Origin: Palsa-461 sp963768185
GTDB lineage: Bacteria; Actinomycetota; Acidimicrobiia; Acidimicrobiales; RAAP-2
Assembly (NCBI GenBank): GCA_963768185.1
Contig: CAVYGS010000004.1
Location: 1,302,001 to 1,366,000 of the forward strand
Length of the DNA: 64,000 bases
Direction: 5' to 3'
The translations under genes were made by a program, and so were the position numbers. Positions within the stretch are counted from its first letter, which is position 1, and every line of letters starts with the position of its first letter. Positions 26,926 through 36,520 of this stretch are shown in pieces. The notes beneath the pieces were generated by a model that did not search any database, was not told the origin of the DNA, and saw nothing but the letters and a program-made list of their open reading frames with translations.

Positions 26926-28405
26926 ATGGTGACTCTTGCCCCCGCGACCGACCGAGCGACGCGACGCCGGCCCTCGCGGTCCTGCGTCAGCGCAGACCTC
27001 GAGCCGATCGTCGACATGGTCGGGTGGTCGCCCTCGCCAGACACCTACGAGGTCGCCTCGGCCGAGGGTCACGCGGTGTGGTGCCGGCGGGCCGACGGCG
27101 GGTTCGACATCCAGACGCTCGAGCGGTCGAACCCCCTGGAGACCAGGACCCGACCCGCTTCGCCGACCTCGCTGCCGAACGGCCGTGCCGCATCCTCGAC
27201 GGGCCGAGAACAGTTATCCCTTCGCCTACTCGCAGTTCGCGCAGCTCTTCGACCACCCCTCGGCGCCCGACCTCTGCGTCATCCACTCGGCGTCGCACAA
27301 CTGGGAGGACCAGGGCGGACACCTCGGCGAGCACGGTTCGCTCGGGGTCGTCCAGGCGCGTGCGCCCGTTCATCGCCTGCCGGCGCCGGGGTGGCGCCAA
27401 CCGGGGGCTGGCCGACATCGGCTGCCGGCTCATCGACGTCGCGCCGACGGTGCTGCGACTTCTCGGCGTCGAGACGAACGGCGCGCCGATGCTCTCGCAT
27501 CAAGACGGCGAGGTGTTCGAGCCGATGCTCGCCGACCCCGGACGGGCCAAGCACCTCATCGGGTTCCTCCTCGACGGCGCCAACCCCAACGTGCTCTACG
27601 ACCTGGCGGCACGCGGCGAGGCACCGACGATCGCCCGTCTGATGGCGGAAGGGACGGCGTGCCGCTACGGCGCGCTGGCGTCGTTGCCACGGTCACGCTG
27701 GCCAACCACACCGGGATCCTGACCGGGGCCCACCCCGGCCACCACGGGATCCTCCACAACGCCTGGGTCGACCGGGCGACGGGGGACCAGGTGATCACCA
27801 ACTCCCCGGCGACGTGGGCCAACGCCATGCAGTGGCTCAACCCCGGCGTGGAGACGCTGCACCACGCGTGCAAGCGGTGTTTCCCAGGCACCAGGACTGC
27901 GTCGATCAACGAGCCCTGCGACGCCGGGGCCGACTACTCGACCTTCGGGGAGGTGCGCGCGGCCGGGCCGTCCCGCCCGCTCCGGGTCCGGACGACCTGC
28001 CCGACGCGACCGAGCGCTTCGTGCGGCCGAGCAAGGACTACCGCTGGGGCTCCCGGATCGACCACACCGCAGTCGAGCAGTTCCGCTCGGTGTGGCGGGG
28101 GGCGGGCGATCACCCGCCCGCGTTCAGCTGGGTCAACTTCACCCTCACCGACTCCGCCTTCCACGCTGGGCGGGCCCTACTCGGACATGGCGGCCTCGGC
28201 GGTGCGGGACACCGACGCGCGGCTCGCCCGGATCATCGAGGAGGTGGAGCGGGCCGGGGTCATGGAGGACTGCGCCCTCTTCCTGGTGGCCGACCACGGC
28301 ATGGAAGAGTCCGACCCGGCGGTCAAGGGCGACTGGGACGTGGCGCTGCGGGAGGCCGGCGTGGCGGTGCGCGACGAAGGTTACGGGTTCTTGTACGTGG
28401 CCTAG
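26926..28405 (+). CDS. Alkaline phosphatase-superfamily phosphodiesterase (nucleotide pyrophosphatase-like), frameshifted
   Basis: A protein of about 500 residues of the type I phosphodiesterase/nucleotide pyrophosphatase family. Across frames one reads HLIGFLLDGANPNVLYDLAA (first metal-binding Asp), TVTLANHTGILTGAHPGHHG (nucleophile Thr), SWVNFTLTDSAFHAGGPYSD and CALFLVADHGMEESD (Asp-His metal ligands). The N-terminal third resembles a second, partial alkaline-phosphatase-like segment (FAQLFDHPSAPDLCVIHSAS, WEDQGGHLGEHGS, DIGCRLIDVAPTVLRLLGV). At least five single-base indels between 27150 and 28170 break it. ATG at 26926. The substrate is unknown; no signal peptide is evident. Confidence 0.8.
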
Positions 28406-28446
28406 GCCCAGGCGTTCCCGGGGGCGTTCCTGGGTAGAAGTTGAGG

Positions 28447-30107
28447 ATGCCGCCCTCGAAACGCCAGCTCAACGCGCCCAGGCACCGGCCGCATCCGAAC
28501 GGCGACCGTCCGGTCTCGCCGAAGCCGCCGGCCCGCGACGTCATCGCGCCGGTGGCGTCGCCCCTGGTCGGCGGCCGGTGGAGGCTCGAGAGCCTGCTCG
28601 GGCGGGGTGGGATGTCCGACGTGTACCGGGCCACCGACGAGGCCGGGTCTTGCGGGACGGTGGCGCTCAAGGTGGTCCGGACCTCGGAGGCCTCGTTCGC
28701 GAGGCGTCTCGCCGAGGAGGCGAGGGCGCTCGAGTCCTTCGACCACCCCGGCCTCGTCCGACTGCTCGCGGCCGGGGTCCACGACGGGCAGGCCTACCCT
28801 GGTGACCGAGCTGGTCGAGGGGCCGACACTGGCCGACCGGCTGCGTGACGGGCCACTTTCACCCGCGCGCACCGCGACGCTGGCCGCCGCGCTCGCCAGC
28901 GTGCTCGCCAGCGTGCTCGCCTACGTGCACGAGCGCGGCATGGTGCATCGCGACATCAAGCCAGCCAATGTGCTGCTCGGTCCGGGCCTGCGGGTGCGCC
29001 TGGCCGACTTCGGGATCGCGCGCCTCGTCGACTCGGCGTCGATGACCATGACCGGCACGACGCTCGGCACGGCCGCCTACATGGCGCCCGAGCAGATCGA
29101 GCATCACGGCGTCGGCACCTCGGCCGACGTCTGGTCGCTCGGGCTCACCCTCCTCGAGTGCCTCATCGGGGCGCGCATTTTCGAGGGGACCCCGAGCGAG
29201 GTCGTCGCCCGTCGGCTCGCCGGCTCGGTGCCGCCGCCGCCGGATCTCCCGATGCCCTGGCGGCTCGTCCTCGCGGCCATGCTCGAGCCCTCCCCGGAGC
29301 GGCGCCCGAGCGCGAGCGAGGTCGCGGGCATGGTGGCGGGACCCGCGTTCAAGGTCCGCTGGCACCCGAGCGAGCAGACCGCGGCGCTAATCGTGCCCAC
29401 CTATCGCCCTGACCCCGAGCGGGCGCTCGGTGCCGACGCCGACCGGACGGTCCCGGCCGCAGCACCAGCACCGGCCGACGAACCGTCGACCTCGGTGATG
29501 CCCGCCGTCGGTGCCGGCGCGGCGAGCACCGGCACGCCGGTCGTGCGCGCCCGTCACCGGTGGTCATTCGACCGCCGCCTTGTCCCCTTGGCACTGGTCA
29601 TTGTGATCGCAATCGCCCTCGGCGGCTGGGCCGCGTCGGGCATCGGCTCGCCGGCCCATGCGACCAAACGGCCCCCTGCACGCGCTGCGCCCGCCTTGAC
29701 CAAGATCAAACGGTCGACCACCCCGACCTCCACCCCGACGACCGTGCCGACGGTTGCCGACGCGGCCGGCGAACTGGTGCGCGACGTGCAGAACGGCATC
29801 ACCGACGGGTCGGTCGGACCCGACCTTGGCGCCCAGATCCTGCGCCAGCTGGACCAGGTCCTCGTCGTGGCGGACGAACAGAACGACGACCCCAACGCAG
29901 TGGGCAACGAGCTCGGCCAGATCGATGAGCCCGACCGAGGCTTCGATCCTCACCGCGGACGTGGCGGCGCTTTTCAATGCGCTCGGGACGTCGGCGACCA
30001 CGACCACCACCACGGCGCCTCCACCGGCGGAGACGCCGACGCCCGGAGGGGGCGGCCCGGGTGCGGGCTCGGGCCAGGGGCCGGGTCCGCCCGGCAATGG
30101 CGACTAG
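28447..30107 (+). CDS. Membrane-anchored Ser/Thr protein kinase (PknB-like), frameshifted
   Basis: A Hanks-type kinase of about 550 residues. The glycine loop is LLGRGGMSDVYRA, the ATP-lysine sits in VALKVV, the catalytic loop is VHRDIKPANVLL, magnesium-binding DFG and the activation-segment MAPEQIE follow. After the kinase domain there is a Pro/Ala-rich linker, one transmembrane helix (LVPLALVIVIAIALGGWAA) and an outside part rich in Thr ending in a Pro/Gly-rich tail (GGGGPGAGSGQGPG). An extra C near 28797 (YLVTELVEG) and an indel near 29930 shift the frame; the corrected end is at 30107. No PASTA repeats are present, so its signal differs from that of PknB. Confidence 0.85.
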
Positions 30108-30298
30108 TGCTGTAACCACACGCTTGCGCCCGCTCTGGGCGAAGGGTGGCGTTCCTCGCGAGAGGGGGTGGTTGCCCCGCTGGCTCGGGCGGGTCCCTGA
30201 GGCGAGGGGTTGAAGTCTCGTTCGGCGAGCTACCACCACCGCGTTAGGTGTGCACGCCTAGTGGTGCGGCCCGGGCCGGCGTGCGAGAACAGAGGGGG

Positions 30299-32873
30299 AT
30301 GAACCGCCCCGAGGTGCCGCGTGCCGCTCTCGACCTCGTCTTCTTCCGTTTGCGGGCCACCCTGGGGTCCCGGCTCGGCGGCTACCTGAGTGTCCTGGTG
30401 CTCATCGCCCTGCTGGGCGGCGTCTCGCTGGCTGCGGTGTCGGCGGCCCGGCGAACCGATTCGTCCTATCCGAGGTTCCTCGCCACCACCAACCCGTCGG
30501 ATCTGACCGTCCAGCCCAACCCGTCGAATCTGACCGCCCAGCCGACGACGGAGGGCCCGGCCGACTGCGGGACCGCCTTTTTCGGGGATCTGACCCGGCT
30601 CGATCACGTCCGCACCGTTGAGTGTGCGTCGGCGCTGAACGCCGAAACGATCACGCCGCAGGGTAAGGAGGGCACCGCCCTGATCACCCAGGTCGAGCTC
30701 ATCGCCAGCGCGGATGGGCTCTACTCCGACCTCGACCGAGTGACGATCACCGAGGGCCACCGGCCAGACCCGCGCATCCTCGACCAGGTGGTCGCGTCCC
30801 CCGCCGCGGCCTCGTTGCTGCACCTTCATGTCGGGTCCACGCTCGAGGTGGCCATCGACACCTCAGACGAGCTGGGTGGGCTCGCGTCCCGATCGGGTCC
30901 TCGACCTGAATCTGCACGTCGTCGGGCTTGGCGTGTTCAACCACCAGATCGTCCAGGACGACATCGACCGGGACCACACCGGGATCCTCCTCGGATCACC
31001 CGCTCTCGCTCACCGATTCACTGCGTGCTGCACCGCAGTGGCCTACGACGCGCTCAAGGCCACCAACCCCCGCGACGTCACGGCGGTTGATCACGAGTAC
31101 GCCTCCCTCCTCAGGAGAGTCATTCCCGGGTCCCCGCAACTCCTCGTCTACGAGTCGTCGGTCAACGAGGGCGCGGTCCAACGAGCCATCCGTCCGCAGG
31201 CGATCGCGCTCGGCGTCTTCGGTGGGATCGCCGGGCTGGCGGCGCTGGTGATCGCCGCGCTCGCGGTCACCCGCCAGATCCGGTCGGGGGAGAGGACGCC
31301 GCCGTCCTCCGCTCGCTCGGCGCGTCTCCGGTTGCAACCTTGGCCGACGTGCTGATCGGGCTCGAGATCGTCATCGTCCTCGGCGCGATGGCTTCGGCCG
31401 CCATCGCCTTCCTCCTCTCGCCGGTAACCGACTTCGGCCCGGTCGGCGCGGTCGACCCCGCGCGGGGCTGGAACGCCGACTGGACGGTGCTCGGCCTCGG
31501 CGCGCTCGTGTTGGTGGCCGTGATGGGATGCACCGCCGCCCTCGTCGCGCTGCGGCAAGCACCCCAGCGGGTGGCACGACGCGAAGCGGAAACGAGCGGC
31601 CGATCGGTGCTGCTGCGTTGGGCAGCGGGTTCGGGTCTCCCGCCGAGCGGCCTGGCCGGCCTGCGGTTCGCCATCGAGCCGGGTCGCGGACGCAGCGCGG
31701 TCCCCGTGCGCTCGACGATGATCGGCGCGCTGCTTGCCGTGGTTGTCGCGGTGGCAACCCTGACGTTCGGGACCAGCCTCGACAACCTGATCTCGCACCC
31801 CGCGCTGTACGGGTGGAACTTCGACGACGCCCTCTTGTCGACGAGTGGGTTCGGGCCACTGCCGTCGTCCGTGGTCACGCCCATTCTGTCCAAGGACCGC
31901 GACATCTCAGCCATGACGGACGTCTGGTTTGCCAACTTCCTCGTCGGCGACCAGACAGAACCGGCGATCATCGTCCCGCCGCATGCCGCGATCGCGCCCA
32001 GGGCGCTCAGCGGTCACGGTCTGGAGACGGGCCACGACATCGTGCTCGGATCGACCACCCTGCACGAGTTGCACCTGTCACTGGGTGACACGGTCACGGT
32101 TTCGGGCGACGGGTTGGCGCCTCTCCGGCTGCGGGTCGTCGGCACGGCGGCACTGCCGGCGATCGGCCCGACCTTCACGACGCATGCCTCCATGAGCACT
32201 GGTGTGTTGATCCCGAGCACGGCCATCCCGGCGGCGGTGCTCGACGAGGGGGTCCCGGCGCAATACGCGGGGCCGAATGCCATCTTCGTGCGCTATCGGC
32301 CGGGCGTCGAGCGCGGCGGCCGGCCGGCGGTCGCTGCAACACGCGGTCGGCGAGTTCCTGGCCTTCGCGCACTCGCCGACGGTCGAGGCGGCGACCGGCG
32401 GGGTCTCGGCCCTCGTCACCGTCGAGGACCTCGGCGTGCAGCGGCCCGCCGAGATCGTGAATTACCGGTCGATTGGGGCGACACCCGGGGTGTTGGCCGG
32501 GGCGCTGGCGGCCGGCACCGTCGTCGCGCTGGGTTTCATGCTCGTGGCGTCGGTGCGCCGGCGCCGCCGCGATTTCGCGGTCTTGAAGACGATCGGGTTC
32601 ACCGGTCCGCAACTCTCCCTCTCGATCGCCTCGCAGGCGAGCTTCGTCGTCGTGGTTGGGCTGATCGTCGGCATCCCGGCTGGCATCGTCTTCGGCCGGT
32701 GGCTGTGGGATCTCTTCGCGCGGCAGCTCTCGGTGGTCGTTGAGCCCACCGTCCCGGTGCTCGCGATCGTGCTGACCGCGGTGATCGCCCTGGTGCTGGC
32801 CAACCTCATCGCGGCGGTGCCGGGCCGGATGGCGGCTCGCACATCGCCGGCGGTGATCCTCCGCTCGGAGTGA
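30299..32873 (+). CDS. FtsX-like ABC transporter permease, frameshifted
   Basis: A permease of about 855 residues with the double FtsX-MacB layout: N-terminal anchor helix (YLSVLVLIALLGGVSLAAV), a large outside domain, three helices (ALGVFGGIAGLAALVIAALA, DVLIGLEIVIVLGAMASAAI, VLGLGALVLVAVMG), a further anchor (MIGALLAVVVAVATLTFG), a second outside domain and a final helix set (GALAAGTVVALGFMLVAS, ASFVVVVGLIVGIPAGIVFG, VLAIVLTAVIALVLANLIAA). Frame breaks lie near 30890, 31295 and 32320. No ATPase is adjacent; the MacB/LolD-type ATPase at 22.1-22.9 kb is the only candidate in the window. The ATG at 30299 directly follows GAGGGGG, closer than ideal. Confidence 0.85.
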
Positions 32874-32943
32874 TGGGGCGCCGATCTCGGGCTCTGGGCC
32901 CGGCGGCTGACGCGCCAAGCGGCTGAGCGGGCACTCTCGGATC

Positions 32944-33705
32944 TCATCGCCAATAGCGAGCGGCCGACGCAAAGGCGCGCCGGGCGAACTCGGGGACCGG
33001 CAACTCGCGCAGGTCCCGGCTCAGCACCTCCACACTGACCAGTCCCTCCCATCCCCGCTCAAGCAGCGTGGAGGCGAACCGGTCCAGCTCGAGGACGCCA
33101 TCGCCGGGCATCGCTCGGCGGTGCATTGTTTCGCGGCCGAGGTGCTCGGATTCGGGTGCCAGGGCATCGGCGAACTGCACGTACGCGATCTGCTCCAGCG
33201 GGACGGTCGCGAGGTCGCGCCACGTGCTCGCACCCATGCAGAAGTGCCAGGAGTCGATCATGAGGCCGGCACGCTCGGGGCCGACCGCCGTCACGACATC
33301 GAGTCCCGCGGCCAGCGTGGGCACCGCGCCGAGCGGACTGAACTCGACCGCCATCTTGGCCCCGGCCTCCGAGAACAAGGCCGCGCAGCGCCTCATGACC
33401 TCGACACTCCGAGCGCTCGGCTGCGCCTGGAAGACGGTGAGCACCCACTCGGCCCTGACGATCGCCGCCGCCTCGGCCAGCTGGGCTGCATTGGCCGTCG
33501 TTGCGTCCTCGTCATCGGCGACCAGTAGCGCCAGCAGTTCATGACAGCGCAGCCCCATCGAAGAGCACGCCTCGTGGGCCGCCCGATCGGCGCGGCCCAC
33601 CGAGAGTCCCACCGCCGAGAACCCGGCGTCTCGTACGGCGCCCAGGAGCTCGGGCGTACCGATCTCCCATCGACCGTCCGGGGTGAGCCCGAGCTCGATG
33701 TTCAT
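32944..33705 (-). CDS. Sugar phosphate isomerase/epimerase-like TIM-barrel protein
   Basis: A 253-residue protein of the xylose isomerase-like TIM barrel (AP endonuclease 2) superfamily. Metal-binding candidates at barrel strand ends are Glu in MAVEFSPLG, Asp and His in LMIDSWHFCMG, Asp in VQFADA and Glu in VSVEVLSRDL; the order Glu-Asp-His-Asp-Glu is typical of isomerases/epimerases such as the IolE/IolI group. Reaction and substrate are unknown and it stands alone between the permease (convergent) and the mutasome genes. Confidence 0.85.
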   Translation of the reverse strand: MNIELGLTPDGRWEIGTPELLGAVRDAGFSAVGLSVGRADRAAHEACSSMGLRCHELLALLVADDEDATTANAAQLAEAAAIVRAEWVLTVFQAQPSARSVEVMRRCAALFSEAGAKMAVEFSPLGAVPTLAAGLDVVTAVGPERAGLMIDSWHFCMGASTWRDLATVPLEQIAYVQFADALAPESEHLGRETMHRRAMPGDGVLELDRFASTLLERGWEGLVSVEVLSRDLRELPVPEFARRAFASAARYWR

Positions 33706-34246
33706 GGTCGTCTCGATGGTCGCATCAAAACGGTGCCACAGGGCGAGGCGTAGGGCGGAAAGAAGAAGGACGTCAAGGCGGCCGTCGTGATCCCGTTTGC
33801 CAGGATTTTACGCTGCCGTTTGCCAGCCTCAGGAACCGATACCGACCCGCCGATGTACGGCCTTTTTGAGGCCTGATCCTCCAGGCTGCGCTTCTCGCCA
33901 AGAAAGATTGGCCTGACCTCGCGCCGAAACGCCCCCTGTCCGGACGGTCAAGCGACCGGGGAAACCACCCCGAACCGGTACGACGAAAACCGCGACGACC
34001 TGCGACTAGAGCGCTCCCGGTTGGGGTGATGTGCGGGTTCCAAGGCCCGGCGGTGGTCGACCAAGACGTTCCCCTGGTGGGGCGCCCCCGGACCGCGGCA
34101 TCGGTCACCTTCCACAAGACGGCCAGCTCGCTAGAGGGTCCAGGGGCGGTTCACCTCCTCACGACGTTGCACCCCCTTCTCGCTCGGGGTGATTCCAAGA
34201 GCGTGTTCGATCCGGTCAAGCAACCCGCACATCACCCGGTTGGAAA
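33706..34246. other. Gene-free stretch with a possible IS end
   Basis: I see no credible gene in these 541 bases. They contain two 9-bp direct repeats at 33795-33826, a small GGCCT/AGGCC hairpin with a T tract at 33859-33872 and, on the minus strand, short frames (for example ending near 34131) that could be decayed transposase sequence but match nothing firmly. Confidence 0.5.
33795..33826. repeat. Paired direct repeat resembling an IS terminus
   Basis: GTTTGCCAG occurs at 33795-33803 and 33818-33826, separated by GATTTTACGCTGCC. Multiple short direct repeats spaced about two helical turns apart are a feature of IS21-family ends. With no transposase intact, this is a weak remnant call. Confidence 0.3.
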
Positions 34247-34262
34247 GCGAACATGTGTTCGA
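34247..34262. promoter_or_regulatory. LexA (SOS) box upstream of imuA'
   Basis: GCGAACATGTGTTCGA matches the actinobacterial/Gram-positive SOS consensus CGAAC-N4-GTTCG at every consensus base, ending 12 bases before the imuA' start. It directly abuts a TACACT hexamer (34263-34268) suitable as a -10 box, so LexA bound here would cover the promoter. A half site GTGTTCGA lies at 34203-34210. Confidence 0.85.
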
Positions 34263-34268
34263 TACACT
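34263..34268 (+). promoter_or_regulatory. Candidate -10 box, leaderless imuA' transcript
   Basis: TACACT ends 6 bases before the GTG start of imuA', the spacing expected when transcription begins at the start codon itself. No ribosome-binding site precedes the GTG, consistent with a leaderless mRNA. Confidence 0.5.
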
Positions 34269-34274
34269 CCGCCG

Positions 34275-34982
34275 GTGGCCGGTACCCCCTCGACCGCCGT
34301 GCCCCTCCAGGGCCAGGTGCTGTCGGGCGAGCGGGTCCTCCCGGCGCCCGTGCCGCTGGTCCCTCTCCTCCCGGGGGCCGGCCTGCGGCGGGGGAGCCTG
34401 GTCCAGGTCACGGGCCGGGGGGCCTCGACGCTGCTGCTCTCCCTCCTGTCGGCACCGCTCGCCCAAGGCTCGTGGGCGGGGGTGGTCGGCCTGCCCGACC
34501 TCGGCCTCGAGGCAGCGGCCCAGATGGGGGTGGACCTCGCGAGGATCGCCCTCGTCCCCGACCCGGGGTCGGGCTGGGCCGCTGTCGTCGCCGTCCTGCT
34601 CGACGCCCTCGACCTGGTCGCGGTCCGCCCACCCGGGCACTGCCGGCCCGGTGACGCCCACCGGCTCGCGGCACACGCCCGCGAGCGGGGCGCGGTCCTG
34701 CTGGTCGCGAGCGGTGATGGGCCGCCATGGCCTGAGCGCCCCGACGTCGAGCTCACTGCCGAGGCCGGGCGCTGGGAGGGGCTCGGCCGGGGATCCGGCA
34801 CGCTGCGCCGCCGGCCGGGGAGGGTCGTGGTCTCGGGCCGCCGTGCCGCGGCCCGACCAATGGCGGTGAGCTGCTGGTTGCCGGGGACCGACGGCCGGCT
34901 GGCCGCCCGGCTTCCCCGGGTCGAGCCCTCGCTCGCCCCGGTGTCGCGCGACGCATCCGAGACGATCGCGTGGACGGGATAG
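34275..34982 (+). CDS. imuA': ImuA'-like mutasome protein
   Basis: A 235-residue RecA-fold-related protein at the position of actinobacterial ImuA', the accessory factor that connects RecA with ImuB and DnaE2 in damage-induced mutagenesis. It shows a RecA-like core without a full Walker A (LRRGSLVQVTGRGASTLLLSL), a Walker B-like ALDLVAVRPPG, and a C-terminal tail. Start GTG at 34275 chosen for its position just behind the LexA box and -10 hexamer. It overlaps imuB by 13 bases. Similarity among ImuA' proteins is low, so the name rests on motif layout plus neighbourhood. Confidence 0.8.
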   Translation: MAGTPSTAVPLQGQVLSGERVLPAPVPLVPLLPGAGLRRGSLVQVTGRGASTLLLSLLSAPLAQGSWAGVVGLPDLGLEAAAQMGVDLARIALVPDPGSGWAAVVAVLLDALDLVAVRPPGHCRPGDAHRLAAHARERGAVLLVASGDGPPWPERPDVELTAEAGRWEGLGRGSGTLRRRPGRVVVSGRRAAARPMAVSCWLPGTDGRLAARLPRVEPSLAPVSRDASETIAWTG

Positions 34983-36520
34983 TCCGCACCCTCGTTGTGT
35001 GGTGTCCGGACTGGCCGGTGGTCGCGGCCGGCTTCGGTGGGGACGAGCCGGTCGCAGTGCTGTCTTCGGGACGGGTGACGGCCTGTTCGGCCGTCGCGCG
35101 CGAGCGAGGGGTCACCCTCGGGATGCGGCGGCGCAGCGCGGAGGCCCGATGTGCCGGCCTCACGGTCGTGCAGCGCGACGAGCCACACGAGGCGCGCGCG
35201 TTCGAGCCCGTGGTCGCCGCGGTCGCGCGGCTTGCCCCTTCGGTGGAGGTCACCCGGCCCGGGCTCCTCGCGCTCGCCACGCGAGGACCTGCCCGATACC
35301 ACGGGGGCGAGCGAGCTCTGTCCGCGGCAGTGGCCGAGGCCGCGCGCGACGCGCTGCAGAAAGCATGTGGCGTCGCGGTGCCGATCGGCACCGGCGTGGC
35401 CGACGGCCCGTTCGCGGCCACCCTCGCGGCACGTCGCGGGGTGGTGGTCCCACCCAGAGCGTCGGCCGAATTCCTGTCCGGGTTCCCCGTCGACGTCCTC
35501 GACCGTCCCGATCTGGCCGATCTGCTCGTCCGGCTCGGGGTGGGGACACTCGGGGCCTTTGCCGCGCTCGCCCCCGCGCTCGTCGCGGCGCGTTTTGGTA
35601 CCGACGGCGAGTTGGCCCACCGGCTGGCACGGGGCCTCGACGGTCGCGCGCTGGCGTCGTCCCCGCCGCCGAGCGAGTTCGTCGCGGAGGCCGAGCTCGA
35701 CCCGCCAGCCGAGCGGGTGGATGTCGCGGCATTCGCTGGGCGGAGGCTCGGTGACGACCTCGCAGCGCAGCTCGCGGCGCGGGGGCTCGAGTGCACGCTG
35801 CTCACCATCGAGGCCGAGACCGAGCACGGCGAGTCCCTGAGGCGCCACTGGCGGGCCGACGTCGCCTTCGGGTCCGAGTCGATGGGGGAGCGGCTGCGTT
35901 GGCAGCTCGACGGGTGGTTGTCGGGAACGGTCGCCGAGGACGCGCCGAGCGCGGGGATCACCCGGCTCTCGTTCCGGGCGAGCGAGGTGGTGGCGGCTGG
36001 GGGGGAGCAGTTGGGCTTCTGGGGCGGGATCTCCGAGGCCGACCGTCGGGCCATACGCGGCCTCGACCGGCTCCGGGGCATGCTCGGCGAGGGCCGGGTC
36101 TTCACCGGCGCGCTGGTCGGCGGCCGCGGTCCCGGTGACCGGGTGGCGCTCGTCACCTGGGGGGACGGCGCGCCGGAGAAGAAGGAGAAGGGCGGCCCGT
36201 GGCCCGGCCGCCACCCCGACCCCGCGCCGGCCGTGGTGCACCGCGCCGCGTGCTGGGCCCAGGTGAGCGACCGCGCCGAGCGGCCGGTCGAGGTGAGCGC
36301 GCGCGGCCGGCTGAACGCGCTGCCCGAGCTCGTCGCGCTGGAGGGTCGGCCGGCCCGGGCGGTGGTGGCGTGGGCCGGACCGTGGCTGCTCGACGAACGG
36401 TGGTGGGACCCACGCGCCGGGCGCCGGCGGGCCCGGTTCCAGCTGCTCACCGAGGACGGGGCGGCGTACCTGTGCTTCGTCGAGGGCAACCGTTGGTTCG
36501 TCGAGGCGACCTATGACTGA
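34970..36520 (+). CDS. imuB: ImuB, catalytically inactive Y-family polymerase homologue
   Basis: A 516-residue Y-family polymerase relative. It begins IVRTLVVWCPDWPVVAAG, where active polymerases have the metal-binding Asp in a D-x-D pattern, and lacks the paired acidic S-x-D-E motif, as expected for ImuB, which acts as the hub linking the sliding clamp, ImuA' and DnaE2. The fingers/helix-hairpin part (LADLLVRLGVGTLGAFAAL) and C-terminal little-finger region (WWDPRAGRRRARFQLLTEDG) are intact. QLGFWGG near residue 345 may be the clamp-binding motif. Start GTG at 34970 and end overlapping dnaE2 by 8 bases. Confidence 0.9.
   Translation: MDGIVRTLVVWCPDWPVVAAGFGGDEPVAVLSSGRVTACSAVARERGVTLGMRRRSAEARCAGLTVVQRDEPHEARAFEPVVAAVARLAPSVEVTRPGLLALATRGPARYHGGERALSAAVAEAARDALQKACGVAVPIGTGVADGPFAATLAARRGVVVPPRASAEFLSGFPVDVLDRPDLADLLVRLGVGTLGAFAALAPALVAARFGTDGELAHRLARGLDGRALASSPPPSEFVAEAELDPPAERVDVAAFAGRRLGDDLAAQLAARGLECTLLTIEAETEHGESLRRHWRADVAFGSESMGERLRWQLDGWLSGTVAEDAPSAGITRLSFRASEVVAAGGEQLGFWGGISEADRRAIRGLDRLRGMLGEGRVFTGALVGGRGPGDRVALVTWGDGAPEKKEKGGPWPGRHPDPAPAVVHRAACWAQVSDRAERPVEVSARGRLNALPELVALEGRPARAVVAWAGPWLLDERWWDPRAGRRRARFQLLTEDGAAYLCFVEGNRWFVEATYD

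Noticed and set aside
33773..34117. A minus-strand frame of 114 codons upstream of imuA'
   Set aside because: No family resemblance and composition typical of non-coding GC-rich DNA; kept only as part of the possible IS remnant note.
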